The notes under the pieces: generated by a model
Seen by the model: the letters and a program-made list of their open reading frames with translations, nothing else
Databases searched by the model: none
What the model was told of the DNA's origin: nothing
Source of the DNA: G963667075 sp963667075
GTDB lineage: Bacteria > Pseudomonadota > Alphaproteobacteria > Micavibrionales > Micavibrionaceae
NCBI GenBank assembly: GCA_963667075.1
Contig: OY762938.1
Coordinates: 1,984,001 to 2,048,000, forward strand
Length of the DNA stretch: 64,000 nt
Reading direction: 5' to 3'
Shown here: one piece after another, positions 9,335-16,324 of the stretch
How the letters are laid out: the number at the start of each line of letters is the position of its first letter
Position numbering within the stretch: the first letter of the stretch is position 1
Made by a program: the position numbers and the translations under genes

Positions 9335-9362
9335 TTGAGCGCGTAAAAAACACAAGTATAAG
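9335..9362 (+). promoter_or_regulatory. Candidate sigma70 promoter of lysC
   Basis: TTGAGC (9335-9340), a spacer of 16 bases and TATAAG (9357-9362), about 40 bases before the lysC ATG, in AT-rich sequence. It was found by eye only. No lysine-riboswitch-like structure was recognised in the short leader. Confidence 0.4.
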
Positions 9363-9402
9363 ATACATATAATTATAAAATATATAAATAGGGTGATGTG
9401 CA

Positions 9403-11277
9403 ATGTCTATAATCGTAATGAAATTTGGTGGTACTTCTGTTGCTGATTTGGCGTGTATGGAGAGAGTCGCCGATAAAGTTGCAGCAGAGCAGGCCCGTGG
9501 GAATCAAGTCGTGGTCGTGACTTCTGCTCAGTCTGGTGTCACAAACACACTTGAACAAAAGCTTTTTGAAGCAGCCGGGACAGAGAATCCTGATCCTATG
9601 CTCTATGATGCTGCGGTTTCAATAGGAGAGAATCAAGCGGCTGCTTTGCTTACGGCTGTCTTGCGGAAACGGGGCATGCAGGCCCGGTCATGGAACGGCA
9701 CGCAAATTCCTGTTTGTTGTGAAGGGCACCACAGAAAAGCCCGTATAGGAGACATTGATGCGCAAAAGCTAAAGGATGATCTTGATCGGGGAAATGTCGC
9801 TGTCGTTACAGGATTTCAGGGCGTTATGAACGATGGGAATGTGGCAACATTGGGGCGCGGTGGGTCTGATACAAGTGCTGTGGCTTTAGCTGCCGCCCTT
9901 GGTGCACGTTGTGATATTTACACGGATGTGAATGGCGTTTGTACGGCTGATCCGCGTATTGTGAATAAAGCACAGTTAATGCCGTATATTTCGTATGAAG
10001 AAGCACTGGAGTTGGCCTCGCTTGGTTCAAAAGTATTGCAGACGCGTTCTGTTGAGCTGGCCTTGAAATACGGTGTGCCTGTGCAGGTTTTATCAAGCTT
10101 TGAAGAAGGTACAATCGGTAGTGATTTGCCAGGCACTCTGGTGTTGGGTGAGGCGCATATCGAACAGAAAAATATTGTAACCGGTATTACATCAAGTGTG
10201 GCAGAATCTTTGATTACAATCTCTGAAATTCCTGATGAGCCGGGAATCGCGAGCCTTATTTTTGAACCTCTGGCCAAAAGAGGTATCCCGGTGGATATGA
10301 TTATTCAAAACGCGCCCAATGGTGAAAAGGCCAGAATAGCCTTTACTGTGCCGCATAACGAAATTGGGCAGGCTGTGAAGGCTATTAAAGCGCAGAGAAA
10401 ACTAAACGGTATTGATATAAAAACAGAAGAGGCTTTGGGTAAAGTCTCTATTGTAGGGGCCGGTATGAAAGATAATACAGGCGTGGCGTCTGCTATGTTT
10501 GATATTTTAGCCAAAAACGGGATTAATGTTGTCTCTTCCACGACGTCGCCTATTGGTGTCAGTGTGTTGGTCGACAAAGATATGGTTGAGTTGGCTATTC
10601 GAAAACTGCATACGGGGTTTGGGCTGGATGCGATTAAAAGGGAATTTAATCCGATGGGGTGTGGCTGTGATACAGCATATGATACACAGTCAGGAAAACG
10701 CGGTATAACACCTTCTGCTATTACAGGGGACGGAACGCTAAAGAGCGTGACGGAAAGACAGGTTGTTAGCCAAATGACGATCGATGATAATGTAGGACGG
10801 CTGACTGTTTCAGATTTGCCTAATGTGCCTGGTGTGGGGGCCAAATTGCTAGGGGCTTTGGCAGAGCGAGGCATTAACGTAGATGTGATCAATCAGAATA
10901 CGCCGGGTGGTGCGCAAGGGACTTTGGCCAGAATGACGATCACCGTGCCCTCTGACAGACTTGAAGAGGCCGTTGACGCTATTTACACGCCGGAAGGCTT
11001 TGAAGATGTCAAAGTGACACATGATGGCGCTATGGCACAGGTTTCTCTCGTTGGTATTGGTATGAAAAGTCATACAGATGTTGTTCAAACTGTGTTTAAC
11101 ACGCTGGGGGATGCCGAAGTAAATATACGGGCGATATCAGCGTCGGAAGTGTCTCTGGGCTTGTTGGTTGATAAAAGTCTTGTACATATCACACATCAGA
11201 GATTGCAAAGAGCTTTTGACCTTGATGCGGAAAGAGGTTCAAAACAGACGCCGTGTAACACAATGCAATTTTCCTAA
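9403..11277 (+). CDS. lysC: Aspartate kinase with duplicated ACT pair
   Basis: The first step of the lysine/threonine/methionine pathway: ATP-dependent phosphorylation of L-aspartate. The kinase domain starts with 'VMKFGGTSVADL' and includes 'LGRGGSDTSAVALAAALGA', 'CDIYTDVNGVCTADPRIV' and 'SYEEALELASLGSKVLQTRSVE'. The protein is 624 residues, against about 400-450 for ordinary single-chain enzymes. After ACT1-ACT2 (about 265-415) and a linker of about 40 residues comes a second regulatory pair. ACT3 has 'GRLTVSDLPNVPGVGAKLL' (about 465) and ACT4 has 'VSLVGIGMKSHTDVVQTVF' (about 547). Four ACT domains are known in cyanobacterial aspartate kinases. The gene is followed after 21 bases by the RodZ-like gene, so they may be cotranscribed. 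Confidence 0.95.
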   Translation: MSIIVMKFGGTSVADLACMERVADKVAAEQARGNQVVVVTSAQSGVTNTLEQKLFEAAGTENPDPMLYDAAVSIGENQAAALLTAVLRKRGMQARSWNGTQIPVCCEGHHRKARIGDIDAQKLKDDLDRGNVAVVTGFQGVMNDGNVATLGRGGSDTSAVALAAALGARCDIYTDVNGVCTADPRIVNKAQLMPYISYEEALELASLGSKVLQTRSVELALKYGVPVQVLSSFEEGTIGSDLPGTLVLGEAHIEQKNIVTGITSSVAESLITISEIPDEPGIASLIFEPLAKRGIPVDMIIQNAPNGEKARIAFTVPHNEIGQAVKAIKAQRKLNGIDIKTEEALGKVSIVGAGMKDNTGVASAMFDILAKNGINVVSSTTSPIGVSVLVDKDMVELAIRKLHTGFGLDAIKREFNPMGCGCDTAYDTQSGKRGITPSAITGDGTLKSVTERQVVSQMTIDDNVGRLTVSDLPNVPGVGAKLLGALAERGINVDVINQNTPGGAQGTLARMTITVPSDRLEEAVDAIYTPEGFEDVKVTHDGAMAQVSLVGIGMKSHTDVVQTVFNTLGDAEVNIRAISASEVSLGLLVDKSLVHITHQRLQRAFDLDAERGSKQTPCNTMQFS

Positions 11278-11298
11278 TCTCTTCTCTGGAAGAACGAA

Positions 11299-12144
11299 GT
11301 GAAATCGTCTAGGATGTCTCTCATGGATACACCGGAGACGCTTGCTGAGGGCTGGGACTACTACACGGATTTGCCTGTGGGGGAGATCTTAAAGCGTACG
11401 CGTGTCCATTATGGGCGGTCCTTACGCGATGTCGAAGCTGTTTTGCGTATTCGTGCCGGACAGCTTGAGGCTCTTGAAGATGGGGCTTACGAAAAGCTCC
11501 CCGGCCGTGTGTATGCAATCGGATTTATTCGGTCATATTCTGAATATCTGGGGCTTGAACCGGATAAGATTGTCAAGCTGTACAAGATTCAGACTGGAGC
11601 CGGACCGCAAAGGCCAGAGCTGAATTTTCCAGTGGCGGCGTCTGAAAGTAAAGTGCCTAATTTTTATATCCTTGCCAGTTCTTTTGTGGGCCTTCTTCTT
11701 ATTTTTTTCTCATTTACTTTTTCTGATGGCTCTGGCTCTCTTTTGGCCGGGCAACAAGAGGAAATTCCTTCGGTGCCGGAGAGTTTTAAAGTTGTGGAGC
11801 CTGTCGTTACAGCTCAGGATGACTTGTTCGCAGACTTTGATCCTATGCTGGAGACGGCCGCCGGTGAGGAAGAAGAGCGGCCTTACCCTGTTATACTGAA
11901 TGCCAAAGAAAATGTCTGGCTGGAAATCAGGAATAAAGAGGGGAAAGTTGTCTATTCCGGTATCTTGAAAGAAGGTAATGAGTATCTCGTGCCGGAAGAA
12001 GAGGGCTTGTTAATGTCGACGGGGAATGCGGGCGGTCTGGATATTATCGTTGAGGGAGACCGTATTTCTCCCATCGGTAAAAAGGGTGATGTCAAACGCC
12101 ATATATTACTCGATCCAGCGTTCCTGAAAAATAGAATGGAATAG
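11299..12144 (+). CDS. RodZ-like HTH membrane protein (DUF4115 type)
   Basis: The 281-residue protein has a cytosolic helix-turn-helix domain, about residues 27-100: 'VGEILKRTRVHYGRSLRDVEA', 'LRIRAGQLEALEDGAYEKLPGRVYAIGFIRSYSEYLGL'. One membrane span follows at about 126-147 ('FYILASSFVGLLLIFFSF'), then an acidic periplasmic linker and a C-terminal DUF4115-like beta domain ('VWLEIRNKEGKVVYSGILKEGNEYLVP'). This is the architecture of RodZ, which couples MreB to the elongation machinery. Alphaproteobacterial relatives commonly sit just before ispG, as here. The start is uncertain; internal ATGs at 11314 and later would shorten it slightly. Confidence 0.85.
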   Translation: MKSSRMSLMDTPETLAEGWDYYTDLPVGEILKRTRVHYGRSLRDVEAVLRIRAGQLEALEDGAYEKLPGRVYAIGFIRSYSEYLGLEPDKIVKLYKIQTGAGPQRPELNFPVAASESKVPNFYILASSFVGLLLIFFSFTFSDGSGSLLAGQQEEIPSVPESFKVVEPVVTAQDDLFADFDPMLETAAGEEEERPYPVILNAKENVWLEIRNKEGKVVYSGILKEGNEYLVPEEEGLLMSTGNAGGLDIIVEGDRISPIGKKGDVKRHILLDPAFLKNRME

Positions 12145-12180
12145 ATATAGAATAGATATAGAATAGAAAAAAACAACTAT

Positions 12181-12211
12181 TTGACGCTTTTGTTCAAATG
12201 GCTCATATATA
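12181..12211 (+). promoter_or_regulatory. Candidate promoter of ispG, possibly giving a leaderless mRNA
   Basis: TTGACG (12181-12186) is followed by CATATA (12204-12209, spacer 17) or TATATA (12206-12211). The predicted transcription start falls at about 12216-12218, exactly on the ispG ATG at 12216. No Shine-Dalgarno sequence is visible before the ATG. A short degenerate repeat (ATAGATATAGA type) precedes it at about 12140-12165. Confidence 0.45.
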
Positions 12212-12215
12212 GCCC

Positions 12216-13319
12216 ATGACTATGAATACACATTCTCGGAATAAAATTAAACGGAAGAAAACGCGGACAGTCTATGTCGGTGATGTGGCTGTTGGTGGTG
12301 ATGCGCCTGTGACAGTGCAGTCTATGACAAATACCGATACACGGGATGCGGTAGCAACGTTGGCCCAGATCAAGGCCATGGAAGCGGCCGGTGCTGATAT
12401 TATCCGGGTTTCCTGTCCGGATGAGGAGTCAAGTGCTGCGCTAAAAGATATTGTGCCGCATATGTCTGTGCCGCTGGTGGCGGATATTCATTTTCATTAC
12501 AAGCGTGCGATTGAGGCGGCGCAGAATGGGGCTGCCTGTCTGCGGATTAATCCTGGTAATATTGGTAGTGATGAGCGCGTAAAGGAAGTCATCAAGGCGG
12601 CGCGTGATTATAATTGTTCTATCCGGGTGGGGGTGAATGCCGGTTCGCTGGAAAAGGACTTGCTCAAAAAATATGGAGAGCCTTGTGCGGATGCTATGGT
12701 GGAGTCGGCGCAGCGTCATATCAAAATTCTGGAAGATCACGATTTTCGCGAGTTTAAAATTTCCTGCAAAGCGTCGGATATCTTTATGACATGCGAGGCT
12801 TATGAGAAGCTCTCAGCCATATGCGATTATCCCTTGCATCTTGGTATTACAGAGGCTGGTGGTTTACGGGCAGGAACGGTGAAATCGGCTCTTGGGATAG
12901 GGCATCTCTTGTGGCAGGGCATTGGCGATACAATCCGTGTGTCTTTATCGGCCGATCCGGTGGAAGAAGTAAAAGTCGGGTTTGATTTGCTCAAGAGTCT
13001 TGATATTCGCCATAGAGGAGTTAATATCATTTCTTGTCCTTCTTGTGCGCGGCAGAAATTTAATGTGATAAAAACCGTTCAGATTTTAGAAGAGCGTTTA
13101 TCTCATATCATAGAGCCTGTGACTCTCTCGGTGATCGGGTGTGTTGTAAATGGTCCCGGCGAAGCACTGGTCTCTGATATAGGCTTGACGGGTGGCGGCA
13201 AAGGGAACCATAAAATCTATATAGGCGGAGAGGCCGCCCATAAAATCAATGAAGGGGATCAGGATATCGTGGATCACCTTGTTGACTTGATCGAACAGAA
13301 AATAGCTGGAAAACTTTGA
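12216..13319 (+). CDS. ispG: 4-hydroxy-3-methylbut-2-enyl diphosphate synthase IspG/GcpE
   Basis: The 367-residue protein is full length for the bacterial short form. 'VQSMTNTDTRD', 'EAAGADIIRVSCPD', 'LVADIHFHYKRA' and 'LRINPGNIG' mark the TIM barrel. The [4Fe-4S] cluster ligands are seen as 'ISCPSCARQKF' and 'VIGCVVNGPGEALVSDIGLTGG'. It converts MEcPP to HMBPP in the non-mevalonate isoprenoid pathway. An alternative start at ATG 12222 would drop two residues. See the promoter entry for the possible lack of a 5' leader. Confidence 0.97.
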   Translation: MTMNTHSRNKIKRKKTRTVYVGDVAVGGDAPVTVQSMTNTDTRDAVATLAQIKAMEAAGADIIRVSCPDEESSAALKDIVPHMSVPLVADIHFHYKRAIEAAQNGAACLRINPGNIGSDERVKEVIKAARDYNCSIRVGVNAGSLEKDLLKKYGEPCADAMVESAQRHIKILEDHDFREFKISCKASDIFMTCEAYEKLSAICDYPLHLGITEAGGLRAGTVKSALGIGHLLWQGIGDTIRVSLSADPVEEVKVGFDLLKSLDIRHRGVNIISCPSCARQKFNVIKTVQILEERLSHIIEPVTLSVIGCVVNGPGEALVSDIGLTGGGKGNHKIYIGGEAAHKINEGDQDIVDHLVDLIEQKIAGKL

Positions 13320-13437
13320 TCTTTTTCGCTTGTTGGGTCTTTTTGTTTGTTTTTTTTGTAAAATCCCTGTTTATCTGTGACTCGCACTGCGCTATAGTTT
13401 GCGGTGCAAAAAAATAATAATAAAAAAGAATAAACTC

Positions 13438-14502
13438 ATGTCTTTTAAACAAAAACTGGAACATATAAAAAAGCGGCACGAAGAGCTTGCCGCTTTGATG
13501 TCGGAAGGCGGCCTTAGCGGTGAGGCTTTCACAAATCTTTCCCTTGAATATGCAGAGTTATCGCCTGTCGTAGAGGCTTTTGATGCCCATGAACAGGCTG
13601 TGCAGGAACGAGAAGATCTGCAGGAGCTGTTATCCGATCCTGAAATGAAGGAAATCGCTTTAGACGAACTTAAAACGCTGGAAAAAAAGATCCCGAAGCT
13701 GGAAGACCAATTGAAGCTGGCTCTTATTCCTAAAGATGAAGCTGATACAAAAAATGCTATTTTGGAAATTCGTGCCGGTACCGGGGGGGAGGAAGCCGCC
13801 CTGTTCGCCGGTGATTTATTTGCCATGTATCGGGGCTTTGCGTCAATCCAGGGCTGGAAAATGGACGTGATGAGCGTTTCAGAAAGTGAAGTGGGTGGCT
13901 ATAAGGAAATTGTGGCGGAAGTGTCCGGCAAGGATGTCTTCGCAAGATTGAAATTTGAATCAGGCGTGCACAGGGTCCAGCGTGTGCCTAAAACAGAATC
14001 TGGTGGCCGTATTCATACTTCTGCTGCGACTGTGGCTGTTTTGCCTCAGGCCGAAGAGGTTGATATCACCATTGATGAGCAACGTGATTTGCGTATTGAT
14101 ACCTATCGCTCACAAGGGGCTGGTGGTCAGCATGTGAACACAACAGATAGTGCTGTGCGTATTGTGCATATTCCATCTGGCATTGTTGTTGAAATGCAGG
14201 AAGAACGCTCTCAGCACAAGAATAGAGAAAAGGCCATGAAGGTTTTGCGTACACGGCTTTATGATGCACAGCGTCAAAAGCTCGCCAGTGAGCGTGCCGC
14301 AGATCGTAAATCGCAGGTGGGATCAGGTGATCGTTCAGAACGCATCAGAACGTATAATTATCCGCAAGGCCGTGTCACGGATCACAGAATAAATCTGACC
14401 CTTTATAAATTGGATGAAATTTTGCATGGCACTGGCCTTGATGAAATCGTTGTCGCTTTAACAACAGAAGAACAAGCAGAGAAGCTTGCGGAGTTAGAAT
14501 AA
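13438..14502 (+). CDS. prfA: Peptide chain release factor 1
   Basis: From ATG 13438 (MSFKQKLEHI) the protein is about 354 residues, the normal RF1 length; the frame is open further upstream only from a TTG. The stop-codon-recognition tripeptide region and the catalytic 'QGAGGQHVNTTDSAVRIVH' (GGQ loop) are present. So are 'LEIRAGTGGEEAALFAGDLF', 'VHRVQRVPKTESGGRIHTS' and the C-terminal 'ERIRTYNYPQGRVTDHRI'. It releases nascent chains at UAA and UAG. The next gene, prmC, starts 1 base after its stop; PrmC methylates the GGQ glutamine, so the operon is functional in the obvious sense. Confidence 0.97.
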   Translation: MSFKQKLEHIKKRHEELAALMSEGGLSGEAFTNLSLEYAELSPVVEAFDAHEQAVQEREDLQELLSDPEMKEIALDELKTLEKKIPKLEDQLKLALIPKDEADTKNAILEIRAGTGGEEAALFAGDLFAMYRGFASIQGWKMDVMSVSESEVGGYKEIVAEVSGKDVFARLKFESGVHRVQRVPKTESGGRIHTSAATVAVLPQAEEVDITIDEQRDLRIDTYRSQGAGGQHVNTTDSAVRIVHIPSGIVVEMQEERSQHKNREKAMKVLRTRLYDAQRQKLASERAADRKSQVGSGDRSERIRTYNYPQGRVTDHRINLTLYKLDEILHGTGLDEIVVALTTEEQAEKLAELE

Positions 14503-14503
14503 A

Positions 14504-15391
14504 ATGACCGAAAAAAAAACTGTAAAATTAGGGGATCTTCATAAAGATATAAGGCGCGATTTATTTGCCGCCGGTATTGATACAGCCGATCTGGACGCCA
14601 GAATTATCCTTCAAAAAAGGACGGGAAAGGACTATACGGATCTTATCGCACATGGCGAGGAGAAGATTCATCTGGATCAACAAACGCTTGACCAGATAGA
14701 AAATGATCTTGAACGACGTATTGAAGGCGCACCTTTATCAAGAATTTACGGTTCGCGTGAATTTTGGGGGCTTTCGTTTGATTTGTGTGAACATGTGCTG
14801 GACCCGCGGCCGGATACCGAAACGCTGGTAGAGGCCGCTCTGGCGTGGCGTGCCCGAAAAGAATCGCGTCAGGCTCGTCCTTTGAATATTCTGGATGTAG
14901 GGACGGGATCGGGCTGTATATTAATATCTCTTTTGCATGAATGGACTGATTCTGAAGGGGTCGGGGTGGATCTTTCTCCCGGTGCTGTTCAAACGGCGAC
15001 CAGAAATGCTGAAAAACACAAAACGGGCGATCGGAGCCATTTTTACTGTGGTTCATGGGGGTGTGCCGTTCAAGGGCCTTTTGATTTAATTGTCTCAAAT
15101 CCGCCCTATATCCCGAATCGTGTCATCGAAACATTGTCTGCTGAGGTCAGGGAGCATGATCCGATTCTGGCTCTTGCAGGGGGTGAGGATGGTTTAGACT
15201 CGTACAAACACATTATTACGGAAATGAAAAGACTTTTATCACCAACAGGATCTTTGTTTTTGGAGATCGGATTCGATCAACTCGAAGATGTTACGCGACT
15301 CGTTAAAAACGCAAGCGCGAATCTGAACGGGGTGCATAGCGATTTAGCAGGCTGGCCGCGGGTTGTGGAAATCTCTTATGGGGATAATTGA
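14504..15391 (+). CDS. prmC: Release factor glutamine methyltransferase PrmC
   Basis: The 295-residue protein has the N-terminal helical substrate-binding domain and a SAM domain with 'ILDVGTGSGCILISLLHEW'. The signature N-P-P-Y appears in 'FDLIVSNPPYIPNRVIETL'. 'LALAGGEDGLDSYKHII' and 'LEIGFDQLEDVTRLV' complete the family pattern. 'PLSRIYGSREFWGLSFDL' is the usual hinge before the catalytic domain. It methylates the glutamine of the GGQ motif in RF1 and RF2. It is cotranscribed with prfA. Confidence 0.96.
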   Translation: MTEKKTVKLGDLHKDIRRDLFAAGIDTADLDARIILQKRTGKDYTDLIAHGEEKIHLDQQTLDQIENDLERRIEGAPLSRIYGSREFWGLSFDLCEHVLDPRPDTETLVEAALAWRARKESRQARPLNILDVGTGSGCILISLLHEWTDSEGVGVDLSPGAVQTATRNAEKHKTGDRSHFYCGSWGCAVQGPFDLIVSNPPYIPNRVIETLSAEVREHDPILALAGGEDGLDSYKHIITEMKRLLSPTGSLFLEIGFDQLEDVTRLVKNASANLNGVHSDLAGWPRVVEISYGDN

Positions 15392-15611
15392 AAAAATATT
15401 TGATGGGGTGATTGATCCCGGAAAGCGGTTGGTTATACATTCACAGTGCTCAAGGCAAAACGCATCTGGGCAGTTTAAAGAGGGTGGGTTACAAAGCACC
15501 AAAATAATTTCTTTCAAAACTGTCTGAGGGACTAGTCAACCATAAAAATGTAGTGTATGGTTGTACGCATCGTTTTACCGAATCAAAGGAAAGAGAAGTA
15601 CAGGTGATCTT
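15392..15611. other. Intergenic gap prmC to DUF4167 gene
   Basis: This gap of 220 bases holds no gene. The one structure I see is an inverted repeat CAACCATA (15537-15544) / TATGGTTG (15556-15563), about 50 bases before the DUF4167 start. It could be an operator or a weak hairpin. Confidence 0.4.
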
Positions 15612-16028
15612 ATGAGGCACGGAACAACGAATAGACGCTCACGCAGTCGAAATACAGGCGGGCGGCGCACAAATAATAATAAGACGAAAGTCTATGACAG
15701 TAATGGGCCTGACGTACGCATACGTGGGACGGCGCATCAGATTAATGAGAAGTATATGGCTTTAGCTAAGGATTCCAGGGCTTCTGGTGACTTTGTGATG
15801 GCTGAGAGCTACCTGCAGCATGCAGAGCATTATCAGCGTCTGATCAACAGCTTTGTAGAAGAGCAGGCTGAAGAAAGAGTGAAGCAAACTGCAAACAGAA
15901 CGACTAAAAAGGTTGTAGCAGAGGATGATGATCTTTCTCTTCCTGCTGGTATTTTAGGAGAGTCTGTGCGTACATCCGATATAGCTTCTTCTGATAAAAT
16001 GGTTAAAAAAAGTCTTGTAGCTGTTTGA
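15612..16028 (+). CDS. DUF4167 protein
   Basis: I place the start at ATG 15612 (MRHGTTNRRSRSRNTGGRR), preceded by an AGGTGAT ribosome site; an upstream in-frame ATG at 15561 lacks this. The 138-residue product has a very basic, disordered N-terminus. The conserved DUF4167 core follows: 'YDSNGPDVRIRGTAHQINEKYMALAKDSRASGD' plus 'AESYLQHAEHYQRLI'. The family is characteristic of Alphaproteobacteria. Its function is unknown; the basic N-terminus suggests RNA or ribosome binding. prfA-prmC-DUF4167-clpB is a common local order in the class. A good terminator follows. Confidence 0.9.
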   Translation: MRHGTTNRRSRSRNTGGRRTNNNKTKVYDSNGPDVRIRGTAHQINEKYMALAKDSRASGDFVMAESYLQHAEHYQRLINSFVEEQAEERVKQTANRTTKKVVAEDDDLSLPAGILGESVRTSDIASSDKMVKKSLVAV

Positions 16029-16061
16029 TTTTTATTAACATTTTATGTACTTGTGTTTTTT

Positions 16062-16090
16062 AAGGGCGGAATTTATGATCCGCCCTTTTC
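16062..16090 (+). terminator. Rho-independent terminator after DUF4167 gene
   Basis: Perfect 9-bp arms AAGGGCGGA (16062-16070) and TCCGCCCTT (16079-16087) enclose a loop of 8 bases and are followed by TTC-rich sequence. Confidence 0.8.
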
Positions 16091-16120
16091 TTATATGCGT
16101 ATAGAAGGTAGAAATTATTA

Positions 16121-16280
16121 TAGCGCATGCCATATAAAATGATCATGGATTTATGCGCTATATTAAGGCCGCGCCAAAGAAACCATATCGCGGTCCGGCC
16201 CAAGAGGGTCGGTGCCTGCCCAAAGGTTTCATGGGCGTTTGAACGCAGACATAAAATGATTTTATCGAATCATTTTATGT
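16121..16280 (+). promoter_or_regulatory. Structured leader region upstream of clpB
   Basis: Three nested or adjacent inverted repeats lie within 205 bases of the clpB start. (1) TAGCGCAT (16121-16128) pairs with ATGCGCTA (16153-16160). (2) GAAACC (about 16178) pairs with GGTTTC (about 16225) and encloses a hairpin CCGGCCC-AAGA-GGGTCGG. (3) There is a perfect 13-bp repeat ACATAAAATGATT (16249-16261) / AATCATTTTATGT (16268-16280) with a loop of 6 bases. clpB is a heat-shock gene, so a thermosensing 5' UTR, an attenuator or a separate small RNA are options. No CIRCE element and no clear sigma32 promoter was found. Confidence 0.45.
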
Positions 16281-16324
16281 CGCATAAGCTATAAAAGCGT
16301 ACTGGAATACTGGAGACATAAAAT

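Noticed and set aside
9281..9402. Lysine riboswitch before lysC
   Set aside because: The leader after the candidate promoter is only about 40 bases, too short for the L-box.
16029..16324. CIRCE or sigma32 control of clpB; tmRNA, 6S or SRP RNA
   Set aside because: No TTAGCACTC/GAGTGCTAA pair, no CTTGAA-CCCAT type promoter, and no match by eye to conserved parts of these RNAs.
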